Shown: in pieces, positions 44,258 to 54,860 of the stretch | Layout of the letters: each line of letters begins with the position of its first letter | Position numbering within the stretch: position 1 is the first letter of the stretch | Assembly: GCA_958298945.1 (NCBI GenBank) | Contig: OY282607.1 | Location: forward strand, 33,513,000 to 33,576,999 | Source: Atherix ibis | Lineage: Eukaryota; Arthropoda; Insecta; Diptera; Athericidae | Direction of reading: 5' to 3' | Length of the DNA: 64,000 bases | The notes under the pieces: model-generated | What the model saw: the letters and a program-made list of their open reading frames with translations, nothing else | What the model was told of the DNA's origin: nothing | Database searches by the model: none | Translations under genes and position numbers: made by a program

Positions 44258-45394
44258 CGAGGGTCGTTCAGTAAGTCCTTAGAAAAAGATGGAAAAAAAC
44301 TGTTTTTTAAAAAATCTCCTTTTAGCTCTATACACTTTTCAAAAATTTTTATCCCGTCCAAAAAGTAGGATTTCGGAAGTTCTGCAAAATACTCATCCGT
44401 TTGAGCAATGACGTCCTCGTTGGAAGTGAACCGTCGTCCGCCAAGCCATTTCTTCAGATTGGGGAAAAGAAAATAGTCACTCGGGGCCAAATCTGGTGAA
44501 TAAGCGGGATGCTGCAACAATTCCATTCTCAATTCCACAATTTTGGCCATGGAAACAGCGCAGGTGTGCACACGCGCATTGTCCTGATGCAAGAGGATTT
44601 TTTTCTTCTTTAGATGGGGGCGTTTCTCTTTGATTTCCTCGCTCAACCGTTGCAATAACGACGCGTAATACGCTCTTGTTATTGTTTTTCCTTTTTCCAA
44701 GTAGTCGATAAAAATGATGCGAAAACCAAAAGACCGTGGCCATCACCCTGCCGGCCGATGGCACAGTTTTTGCCTTCTTCGGAGCCCGTTCACCCTTGAA
44801 AATCCACTGTGATGACTGGTTCTTTTCTTTTCTGGAGTGTAGTAGTGTATCCAGGTTTCGTCCACAGTGACATATCGACGAAAGAATTCGGCAGGATTGC
44901 GATGAAAGAGTGCCAACTGAGCCACAGAGTCCACTACACGATTGCGCTTATTCTCCTCTGAGAGCAAACGCGGCACCAATCTTGCCGAAATTTTTTTCAC
45001 AGACAATTTTTCATGAAAAATTGAAGCGACTGTACCTTGTGATATACCCGTGGCCTCAACTAATTCGCGCACTTTAATTCGCCGATCGTTCAAAATCAGA
45101 TCGTGGATTTTGTCGATGATTTCAGGAGTAGACCCCTCAACTGGGCGGCTTTGATTTCTTTCGGGCTTAAGCCTTTCAAATGGAGATGTTTGATGAGAGC
45201 CCTAAACTCGCTTTTTTCCATTGTTATGCACAAATAAATGTCGTTAACTTTAATCGACGATAGAAATTGACCTACACTATGGATCGAATTTTGACAACTT
45301 TCCTGTCGATAATGTTACTTACAAAAAAAAAATCTTCACTGACACTACGAGCGCAATTTCTCGGATTTTCTAAGGACTTATTGAACGACCCTCG
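44258..45394 (-). mobile_element. Mariner B2, internally deleted, inverted to B1
   Basis: 1137-bp minus-oriented mariner with both ends (CGAGGGTCGTTCAGTAAGTC left; reverse complement CGAGGGTCGTTCAATAAGTC right) and TA at 44256-44257 and 45395-45396. It is shorter than B1 mainly because of a 112-bp deletion in the N-terminal region (junction at about 45145). Confidence 0.85.
44300..45221 (-). pseudogene. Mariner B2 transposase pseudogene
   Basis: Starts at ATG 45221 (MEKSEFRA). About 112 bp of the first HTH and linker is deleted. The second HTH (IKVRELVEATGISQGTVASI) and VDETWIHYYTPE (first Asp) follow. A frameshift comes after TPEKK near 44820 and another small deletion before HHFYRLL near 44720. 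The stretch from YYASLLQRL to YFLFPNLKKWLGG is clean, with HQDNARVHT and LAPSDYF, giving the 34-residue spacing. A further small deletion near 44340 removes part of the C-terminus. Confidence 0.8.
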
Positions 45395-45396
45395 TA

Positions 45397-46440
45397 ATAA
45401 TGCATCGTTCATTAATAATGTATGTAATTTAATAATCAAATCTGCACTAGCTCACTGTCTAAATTTTTCCCCAAACTTTTTTGGTCCGCCGCTTATGTTA
45501 GTGCTGGAATTTTAGGATCACTACAAATCTAATGTTCAAGACGCTTAACCCCAAAATTCAGTAATAATATTTTTGCTCACATTTGCAATTACGAGATCGG
45601 ATTTTCCCTACCAAATACTACATACCGAAAAGTCCTTTTTTCCCTACAAAATCAACTCAAAATATTTTCATCATACCTTCTCTTACCCCCATCCCACCCC
45701 CCCCCTAAACACAACTCATCGGGTTCAGTTTATAAAAAAAAACAATTTGTCAGAAATAAAAATTTAGCCTCCGGGACCCAAAAAATGTATTGAAGTCCTT
45801 TTTCTAATTTTCTAAGACAATGAAGCTCGCAAATATACACGAGAGATGAAGTCACCAAATGACCCCATAATCGTGGCGCTACAAATTTGGCCTGCGCTTT
45901 TTGTCTCAGAGACCTTAAGCCTAAAAAAAAAGTGTCGATACCAACATTTTGCGCACTATTGAATGTTGACATAAAAAATTCACATTTGTTTGTACAACCA
46001 TATTTTTATGTAAAAGTTAATATTTTTATCAAGATTTTTAAATAATTTAAGAACGTGGTCATCGGTCTTGTACCAAAAATATGTTGATTAAAAATTTTCC
46101 TAATAAACTGATCCATTTGAAAATTATGAATATTAAATTAGCGCAAAATAATTAATAGAATTAAATTTGTTGAAAATTAGAGAATATAAATTTGATAGCA
46201 AACGTATATTAGTGAAAAGAAATTAAACCTTACAACTGAGTTTTATGAGCTAAAAAATCATTGACAAAAACCATGTCTTCGAAAAAGTTAAGTTCTAAAA
46301 TTCTAAGGCATAAACCATTTTGTTTAAATTCGCTTTAAAAAAACATAAATATCGAAACTATTCAAGTTCCCAAGCCTGTTTATACCTCGGTATACCTGGA
46401 GAATTTTTATCAAATGACAGCAAGAAGAACACCTGAACTG
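45397..46440. other. AT-rich non-coding stretch upstream of Gps2
   Basis: No gene or element recognised. Confidence 0.5.
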
Positions 46441-46568
46441 ACCTGACTGGGTTACGTCAAAGCGAGTTGTCAAAAACGAATGGATTGAAATTGAATGCCT
46501 CAAGTTTGTGTTTATTTTTGATTATTTTATTTAAAGCCGCGAAAATAAGTGATAAAAGTGGAACAAAA

Positions 46569-48688
46569 ATGCCGGCCGCTACTACAACGCAAGCGGCCAA
46601 AGGCGAACGGGAGGAACGATTGCTGGCGGCGTTGAAAAGTCGCATATTAAAAGAGCGTCAAAAGCAAAAAGAAGGTTCCTATTCGAGACTATGAAAAATA
46701 AAACGCAGTTAGGAAAATTTTCTACTTTTCATTTTTCTTCTCAGAGCAAGAAGTCGAGCAGGAACGTCTGCGGAAGGAACGTGAACGACAGGATGTGCTG
46801 ACGCTGGGAGAGACACGGGAAAAGATACAAAAACTAGACCAGAAATTGCAGGAGCTTAGAAATCATAAACAACAGCTGTTCATGCAACTCAAGAAAGTTG
46901 TCAATGAGGACGAGCTACGGAAACGGCAGCAACAACAACTGAACAAGTAAATAATATTAATTGTTTTATGAACGACAAATCAGATACTATATTTAACTAT
47001 CTACGCATTTATTTATATTTTGTTTGTTATATTGGTGCTTTTGAATATCTGCGATTCTAAAAATCAGTGAAATGTTCGCAATGCACGCCATTCAACCTCA
47101 GCCAACTCAACATCAACAAATATTCTTACCCCCGCGCCAGACGCATCAACCTATGTTGCATAAGGTAATTATTTAAGAAAGAAAAAAAGTTAAATTAATA
47201 AAAAAACTCTTCTTTCAATACTGGTATAATTTAGAATCAAGTGGGTGTTGGTAATTCGTCGTCAAAGAGAGAACGCTCACCGTCTCCGCCGCCACCGCAA
47301 AGTTACTATAAAAGTGCTGCATTTTCACCATCGCAAAGTAATTAAATCAATTTTACTTATGAATTTCAATTAACAAAAAAATATATACCTGAAATACTAA
47401 TTATGTAAAAAAAAGAAAAATCATATTTTTGTGATTTTCCAGAAATCGATGATGGCCGGAGGGTTGGAGAAATGCCGCGGGTTCTTTGGAATAGTACTTT
47501 TGAAATTTCCATTTATAAAGCGAACAAAATAACTAAATTTAATTATTTTTCTTTGTTTTTTTTTTGTGACTTTAGAAGCGCCACAGTATCAAGGGCCTCA
47601 CGGAACACTTTTCTATCCGACAACGAATGCACCTCCTCTGATTCCGGCTGACACACGACCACAAACAATTATTTATCGGCCATACAATTCGGGTATGAGC
47701 ATTTCCCCGCAGCAAAGCTATCACGTTGAGATGGCGCAACCACAACAACAGCAACCTCCGCCACCTCAACAACAACAACTGCAAGGGCATCCACAAAAAA
47801 CCGAACAGCCACCAAAGCCGACGCAAATCTATCAGGCGCCGCCACCAACAATAGGGCAACCATCGCAGAGTATGCCACCTCAGCAGGTTCAACTAAAACC
47901 ACAGGTGACAATGGAAAAATTAACAGATCGTGGCGGATATCATGTCGAAGTTAAACTGGACCCCACAACAAATGCACCACACTTGCCTGATGGCCTCGTA
48001 TATACACCGCTAATCCCTGGAATATCGATGCATGCACCTGTTATGCAAATGGCTCCCAATCAGTCTCAAGTAAATTATTATTATTAAATTTTCCTATTGC
48101 AAAAAAAACTACGAAAAAAATTAATAAAGACTAAATAAGAACGAACAGCCGAATATTTTCGAAAAGTAATTTCCTAAAAACTAGTATTTTATTATTTAGA
48201 AAACAACGAGAGTTGATAAGATATTGCTTAATATCATAAAGAACTACTATGATGTAAATTAAAATATGTAAATAATAATATTAATGTTATATAAATAATG
48301 GAAATGGAGAAAGAAAACAAATGTTCTTTATTCTATTTGAATCTTTAACATTTCATAAAATTACTAACATTTTCGTATTCATCTTTTCAATTCAATCTCG
48401 ATTTATACGTTGAATTGGAATATGGTCCAATATAGTTCGTGTTCGTTTTTTTCGTGTCATTGATAAAAATCTTTAACGTAAATTTGTCTGAGCCAATCGG
48501 ATTAGAAAATTTAAAAAAAAATATATCCAATTGTGATGTACCTTTTATTTTACTGCATTTAGAATTCAAAAACTGGCCCTCAGGGATACCGAATTCGTGA
48601 TCCTGGTCATAATCAACCACCACCAATGCCTGCACAGCCGCCACCCCAGCAGCAACAACAAATGCACTACCAGAGGAGATTATACTAG
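46569..48688 (+). CDS. Gps2: GPS2-like co-repressor subunit, six exons
   Basis: Homologue of G protein pathway suppressor 2, a nuclear subunit of the NCoR/SMRT (Smrter)-HDAC3 co-repressor complex. Exons: 46569-46674, 46745-46946, 47068-47164, 47235-47337, 47576-48069 and 48563-48688. All introns are GT-AG and phases agree, giving 375 residues. ATG 46569 is the first in-frame Met and has a fly-like context (ACAAAATG). Residues 30-102 are charged and helical; the recognisable part is residues 57-87, GETREKIQKLDQKLQELRNH then KQQLFMQLKKV, the GPS2 coiled coil that binds co-repressors. After it come a His/Gln/Pro-rich region, RSPSPPPP, SYYKSAAFSPSQ and a long Gln/Pro-rich low-complexity tail ending QMHYQRRLY. 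The first donor (GTTCCT) is weak. The exon 5 donor can be read through to a short alternative ending. The identification rests on the coiled coil and overall layout. Confidence 0.8.
48070..48128 (+). promoter_or_regulatory. Possible alternative 3' end of Gps2
   Basis: If the last donor (CAA|GTAAAT) is not used, the frame continues for five codons (VNYYY) to a stop at 48085-48087, and an AATAAA lies at 48123-48128. This would replace the last 41 residues. Confidence 0.35.
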
Positions 48689-48850
48689 CTTTAAAAAAAA
48701 AGAATTATCTTTTTGTTATTCTAATATTTTTATTTTTATTATTTTTATCATTTTTTTTTATAGATATATTGTATACACAAGATTTTAAATTAAATATAAC
48801 ACTATGTTAAGGTATTGGATTTAATATTAAGTAAATCGAAGAAACTGTAA

Positions 48851-48856
48851 AATAAA
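48851..48856 (+). promoter_or_regulatory. Poly(A) signal after Gps2 exon 6
   Basis: AATAAA 163 bases beyond the stop codon, in a T-rich 3' UTR; the first canonical signal after the stop. Confidence 0.5.
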
Positions 48857-49448
48857 TTAAAGAAAATCATAGCAAAAACAAATAAAATTTAAATGCACTG
48901 ATCGTTTTGACTGTTTTGTTCAAATATTTTTCTCGTTTTCCTATAAAAAAAAATTTTTTTTTTTGTTTCCCTCTTCTCTATTTTCTTTTATTATTAATAG
49001 AATCTTTTTAAGTTTAGATAAAGAATCACAAATAAAGGTTTGGGCTCTATTATAAAAGCAGAAAAAATGTATGTAAAATATATTTAATTATTAATTTTCT
49101 AGGTCACATAATTATTTTATAAGAAGTTTAATAGTAAAACTATTATCCTTACAATTGTTTTATATATTTTTTATTGACAAAAGTGGCATTAAGTACCTAA
49201 TTTAAAAGTAAAGAAAAAACTCACTGCAATTATTACTTCAAATGTTATTGTACAATACTTTTCCCACGTTTTGATTATATTTATCGAGTAAACATATTTT
49301 ATTGCTTTTATTATAAAAAAAACGCATTTAATAATCATATACTTATCAAAAAAGCTTCATTTTTTAAAAATAAAAATTTAGTAAAAAAAATCATTAAAAT
49401 GAATTTATTTTAATGTTTTTGTTTTAATTTTTCGCTTTTATTTACAGG

Positions 49449-49679
49449 TTTACCAATTGTAAACATACTAAAATGGCTGTTAAAAATGACAATACAATAT
49501 TAAATGACGGTTTTATAGAGAATTCGGCGCGAATAAAAGACAGTTTTAGTACCGCTGTTGTAATATCGCCATTTTCGCCCAATTTATTAGCATTTTCGCC
49601 GCCGCTATGGTTTAATATGTTCAATGTAGATGTTTGGCGCAGTGTTTTTTGTTATTCGATGTCGTGTGTCAATCTGTAA
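49449..49679 (+). CDS. Unrecognised exon-like open frame
   Basis: Preceded by a T-rich tract and TTTACAG (splice acceptor-like, ending 49448). The frame opens with ATG at 49473 in a fly-like context (CTAAAATGGC) and runs 68 codons (MAVKNDNTILNDGF...) to a stop at 49677-49679. Base composition is less AT-biased than its flanks. No domain is recognised. It could be the first coding exon of a gene downstream of Gps2, or chance. Confidence 0.2.
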   Translation, partial: FTNCKHTKMAVKNDNTILNDGFIENSARIKDSFSTAVVISPFSPNLLAFSPPLWFNMFNVDVWRSVFCYSMSCVNL

Positions 49680-49989
49680 TACTTCGTTTCCTGGGGACGG
49701 GTGTTTTTCTTCGGAAATTTATGAGTCTTTCGAAATTTCGTGCATTTCAAAGAATTGGAAAATATAGAATTAGCTAAAAACAGACGGTTTATATTATTGT
49801 CCTCTAACAAGTCTATAAATCGGCAGAATATCAACTGAATTGATTTGGTTTTTGTTCTCGGAAATATATCCGGAGAGACTTGAAATTCGTGTTCATTTTT
49901 ATATATTCAATTGTGTTCGCGTTTTGGATGTTTTGTGTCATATCATATCGAAAAGAAAACTAATATTATCAAAAGAGTATAGGAATAAC

Positions 49990-50007
49990 ATTACAAAATA
50001 ATGGCAA
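49990..50007 (+). other. Possible start-codon exon end (ATGGCA|AGTGAGTG)
   Basis: ATGGCAA followed by GTGAGTG, a strong consensus donor seven bases after an ATG in ACAAAATAATGG context. Flies often split a gene so. No matching acceptor or downstream exon was identified. Confidence 0.15.
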
Positions 50008-51776
50008 GTGAGTGAAAAGTTTTCTATATTTTCTAATAATTTTTTAAATGTAAGTTAGTTTTACACCAACAGAACAACACTACTAATTTATAAGAAATAT
50101 ATTTGCGCAACAAAGCTAAAATAAAAAACAATCATACTATATTTTATTGAATTAATTTCCAGATTATCTTTATTATTTACATTAGCAATTGCAACAAATT
50201 TGATGATTATATTTTGAAAGAATTCAACTAAAATAATATAAACAAATGTTAAAACATGAGATGAATGCTAAATTCTGTATGTGAAAAGAGTTCAAAAAAT
50301 CAATATTTACGACTCCCTTGGCTATAAATAACGTGACATAACCTCAACTTGAATCGTTAGTTTTATGGCCCCGAGATGAGCTTGCCTGCTCTAGGATTGG
50401 GTAACATTTCAAGCCAAGCGATGGTGTTGCCATGGTGAATGTCATTGCTTTGGGGACAAATCAACAATTTTTTTTACTCTCGAACATTCAGACTGGAATA
50501 TTTTATATTTTACACCGAAAAGAAGGGATTCACGCAAAGTGGATGACTGAGTAAATGTTTGAAACTTCCTTAAACATTTTTCGGAAATGGAATATTTATC
50601 TTTAATAGTTTTGGGTAAAAGTTTTCTTAACAAAAATTGTCTTGGACCCATTCTACCGTGAAATGAATTCAACCATTTCAATGCCATTATTAAGAATTGC
50701 CCAAAAACCCAGAAAATTCATCTCTAAGATAAGATCTGTTGAGAAACTACGGATGTGGAACGTTGCTGACTTTATCAATTTTCTATCAGCTCTAAATGCA
50801 TCAACATTTGCCCATGATTAGTGTTATTTTTATTATATTCGTAGTATTAATATTTGTAATAAATTTTTTTGAATATATCTTTTATTACACGACATAAATA
50901 ATCTAAGAATATAAAATTAAATGTGTATAAAACATTATTTATACACATTTTACGTATAAAAAATTATAAACGACTATTATTTCGATTTTTAGATGCCTTT
51001 GCTTAAATTACAAGTAGCTTTCAGAATTTTCTTTTACAAAATATTACATGCATATAAATTCATTTCTTAAATTCTAATCGGCTCAATAGACGAACATTTT
51101 TCTATAATTTCAAATTGTTTACACTAAAAGGTTTTTGAAGAGATTTCTCAAAGTATTAGTATATTATAATCAAGTAGAATACAGTAATTATATCGATTCA
51201 TTTTTACTTTTACTAGTTCATAAATATAATTGTTAAAATTTTCTGAACTTCTTGAGCATAGTATCCTTCCGACTTTTGTAAAGAATATTTTGGAATGAAC
51301 GAAGTGGTGATATTACTAAATTGAACTTGGAATCAAATTATTTTCGTTGTACTTCTTTTTTTAAATAGAAAAATCAGCAATATAACAATCCAGTTTATAT
51401 ATATATGAGCTCATAGAAAAAGTCCAAATAGGCACATAAAAACTAACTCCCACATAAATTCGTTTTTAACTGGAAATAAAAAATTTTTGAAAAATTTATT
51501 GACACCGGTTCGTTTAACTTTAGTGTATTCCTTTGACGATAGAATACAATTATTTTTTTAATGTACTGTTCGTTGTATTCATTTATTAAATAATTTCATT
51601 AATTTTTTTAAAGTTGAACATTTTTATTTTGTGTTTTTTTAAAATACAATAAATTTTATCAAAGAATTTCTTATTCTATAACCTAAATAAAATTTAATCA
51701 AAATAGAATGTAGAACAATCAAAAATATAGAAAATTATTGGAATATTATAAAATTTCCAACCAAGCTTTCCATATA

Positions 51777-52540
51777 CGAGGTCTGTTCAAAAAGTATCGC
51801 GAATTATGAATTTCCCCGGGTTACATATATTCGATTTTTTGTGGCGTTGTGTTGGTACTCACGTCTCTCATTTATGCCGACAAGTTTGGCCATTTTGAAT
51901 GTTCACTTAATTTTTGACAGCTGCTTTGCTTGCACGTGTTTTGGCTCGTCTTCGATTTTTGCCCATTCCAAAAAATGGATCAAACAATCTGTTCCGGGAA
52001 CAAGAAAGAGTCACGGGGAACTAAGGAATGCGGTGGCTGTGGCATTATTAGTGTGTTGTTTTTGGCCAAAAATTCGCCCACAAGCAACGATGCGTGAGCA
52101 GAGGCTTTATCATTGTGCAAAAGCCAATTTTTGTTCTTCCCCAAATCAGGGCGTTTCTGGCGGATTGCTTCGCGCAACTTGCGCATAACTTGCAGGTAAT
52201 ATTTCTTATTGACCGTTCTACCCTGTGGCAAGAACTCATGATGCATCACGCCCCTGCAATCGAAGAAAACTGTTAGCAAAACCTTCATATTCGACCGAAC
52301 TTCGCGCTTTTTTCGGTCTTGGCTCGTGCGGCAGCTTCCATTGGGATGATTGAGCTTTGGTTTCTACGTTATAACCATAAACCCATGATTCGTTACCAGT
52401 TATGACCTTCTGGAGCAATTTAAACTTGTTGGCATAAGTGAGAGACATGAGTACCAACATAACGCCACAAAAAATCGAAAATCAAATATACGTAACCCGC
52501 AGAAATTCAAAATTCGTGATACTTTTTGAACAGAACCTCG
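51777..52540 (-). mobile_element. Chimeric mariner with two 5' ends
   Basis: 764 bp flanked by TA (51775-51776, 52541-52542). The left 217 bp is the sense 5' end of a mariner, from the terminus CGAGGTCTGTTCAAAAAGTA through the leader to the start codon at 51975 (MDQTIC). From about 51993 the DNA switches to the antisense strand: a transposase core read on the minus strand, preceded by a second 5' end at the right. The two ends are about 111 and 117 bp and nearly the same sequence inverted. The right arm lacks the leader end and the N-terminal half (junction near 52425). No 3' end is present. Confidence 0.75.
51996..52460 (-). pseudogene. Transposase core of the two-5'-end mariner
   Basis: Minus strand, two frames. 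It begins KFKLLQKVITGNESWVYGYN and then AQSSQWKLPHEPRPKKAR; Asn replaces the first catalytic Asp (usual TGDESW). A frameshift near 52270 leads to VLLTVFFDCRGVMHHEFLPQ, then LLHNDKASAHASLLVGEFLA. The second Asp is kept but the third block is HSLVPRDSFLF, two residues shorter than the usual YSPDLAP-D. It stops at FLFP, where it meets the inverted 5' segment. HTH and C-terminus are absent. Confidence 0.75.
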
Positions 52541-52542
52541 TA

Positions 52543-53715
52543 CATACGATATATGAATATCACGAAGAACTGCGACATACAATTTTTAGTGACCTAATTA
52601 CTAATGACAGTTGTAGTTGTATTGTATTTATTTGATTTGTCCTTAAAAACTATAATACCCTATTTTCATGGGATTTTATAAAAATCTTCATCTTAATGTT
52701 CTTCCAGTGATTCCATTTTTATAAAGCCCATGATTAATGCAATAACTTAGATGAAAAATTATTTCTTCTTTAGTGTACTAAACAAACGGAGTTTTTATTT
52801 TTTTCGGTCAACGGATTCTTATATGTAATAATGATAAATAATAGAGAAATCCTTCAGTTGATACAGTATGTTATTTCACAAAGGAATATTATTGACCTTG
52901 TGATTTTAGACTATAATTTCGTAATAACAAACTCTCACTCGGTACTGTTATTTTTTTAATAATTAGTTAAATATTACGTTCGAACTGTCTTAATTTTATC
53001 ATTAAAGATAAAGAAACATTAAGAACTTAAAGTTTCTGTAATGAATAAGCATGAAGAAATGACAGTTGACAAAAATATTTAAATTAACAATTGTGGAATA
53101 TTTTATTATTAAAAACCTTTATTTTAATCTATTTTTTGTTAATTAAAAATGCATACAAACATTTTAGAATTTAATAATATCCTTCGTATATTTTTTTTTA
53201 AATTTTATGTCGAAAATATGCTTAGTTGAAGTTTAGTTGAACTATTTTTCCCTCTAGACGTTGGCTTATTTTTTATTCATTCCCTACCCTTTATGATTTG
53301 CCCTTAGAATAACATTTAATTTGTACCCATTTTATATGCTTCGCCTTGCAACTTATAGTAGGCTACACTTGTAAGAAGACAACGAAATAATTTATCCGTT
53401 AAGGTGTATTTTTATTTGTATGTTTACTTCTAACACAATTTTTTATGTATATGTGTATTCTGACCTTGAACTTATGACATTTAATTCATCAAATTTAAAA
53501 TAAGATTAGTACTTTCAACAGATGACATTTTTAATGTATACTCTTAGTTACATTCAAAATTAGCAATAAAAAAATACCAATTTCACAATTATAACTCTTG
53601 CGAAATATTGTGCATAAAAGAAATTAAATTTAATTATTTTCTGATTAAATCTTTTAATTGTTTAAATTTAATATCTTTAAAAAAATTGAAATTTAATACT
53701 TAAATATCACTTTTT
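52543..53715. other. AT-rich non-coding stretch
   Basis: No recognisable feature. Confidence 0.5.
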
Positions 53716-54860
53716 TTGTGTAACCAAATTTTATTAAGAATACCCTTGCTCATCTGTTTTTTTCCCAATAAAAGTGGATCACTGGCCCCAGTTGTCCAAT
53801 TCTGTTCTTTAGGTCTTGAATTGTTCTTGGATAAGTCCCAAAGAAAAGGTCCAACGGTGTCAAATCACAAGATCTTGGCGGCCAATTCACATCAGCATTT
53901 CGTGAGGTTATTAGATCACCGGAATTAGTGCGCTACTAAGGCATGTTTTGACGTGTCCGCCTGTCTCGTCCTGTTGAAACCAAAGCTCATCCACATTCAA
54001 TTTCAACAAAAAAATAATCGTTAACAAGTTCCTATTTCGAGGAAAAAAATCGCATCAAACAATAAATATTTTTAGGATACATCGTTTTTTTCGTGAATCA
54101 AAGAAGGCTTTCCAGCGCCCTAGATTTGACAATTTTGTTTGTTAACGTGAAAATATGCTTCGTCGTTAAAGATGATTTTTAATGAATTTTGCTAAATGTT
54201 ATTTTTTTTTTCAATTAAATGCTTCAACTTGAATCGCCTTTTGCTCATTCGCTATATTCTTTTAGATGTTAGTCACGCAGACAAAGATCAGGTAAATAGA
54301 ATTGCTGAAAAACAATAAAGAAATGTGGCAGAGCAAAACTATTTTTTTTAATTTGAAATATAATCAATGTAATTATATCCTGAAAATAACATCATTCAAA
54401 TGGTCACCTCTGCCTGCTTGCTTTTATAGAACCGAATACTCATTCGCTATATTCTTTTAGATGTTAGTCACGCAGACAAAGATCAGGTAAATAGAATTGC
54501 TGAAAAACAATAAAGAAATGTGGCAGAGCAAAACTATTTTTTTTAATTTGAAATATAATCAATGTAATTATATCCTGAAAATAACATCATTCAAATGGTC
54601 ACCTCTGCCTGCTTGCTTTTATAGAACCGAATACGACGGTTCTGATTTCCGCCCACGTATAATATTCAATTTTAGTGCATCAATGGTTTTTAGTTTATTA
54701 ATATAGACCAATAACTTCAAATAACCCCACAACTTCTTAGAAGCTATTGCACATTTGCATTCCTTGAAATTATTGATTCGCCGAAATTTTCCTGCAATAA
54801 ATCGATTCTGGCATGGGCTGTGTGCGGCGTCTTGTTGAAACCACATATATCCTTTATATC
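53716..54860 (-). pseudogene. DD41D/H composite remnant
   Basis: Minus-strand DD41D-group remnant (53720-54200): reading leftward it has NDEAYFHVN-like, then the QQD-containing WFQQDE block near 53990 and NADVNWPPRSCDLTPLD-like sequence near 53850-53890. From about 54206 an H-mariner C-terminal scrap follows (KRRFKLKHLIEK-like antisense, with sequence shared with 58.8 kb). A further DD41D piece at 54640-54860 holds WFQQDAAHSPCQNRF. The order and content resemble the composite at 58.1-59.3 kb, so both probably derive from one compound sequence. Confidence 0.5.
54244..54633. repeat. Perfect 195-bp tandem duplication
   Basis: CTCATTCGCTATATTCTTTT begins at 54244 and again at 54439; the following 195 bases appear identical in both copies up to ...AGAACCGAATA at 54633. 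It lies inside otherwise heavily diverged transposon remains, so it is recent or an assembly error. Confidence 0.9.

Larger units (their letters stand above)
48860..51776. other. AT-rich stretch downstream of Gps2
   Basis: No gene recognised with confidence. Two possible exon-like sites are listed separately (49449-49679 and 49990-50007). An 81-codon minus-strand open frame (50442-50687) has no known motif. Confidence 0.4.

Noticed and set aside
47572..47911. Antisense open frames of 80-106 codons opposite Gps2 exon 5
   Set aside because: They arise from the Gln/Pro-rich (CAA/CAG/CCA) coding strand read backwards and show no domain.
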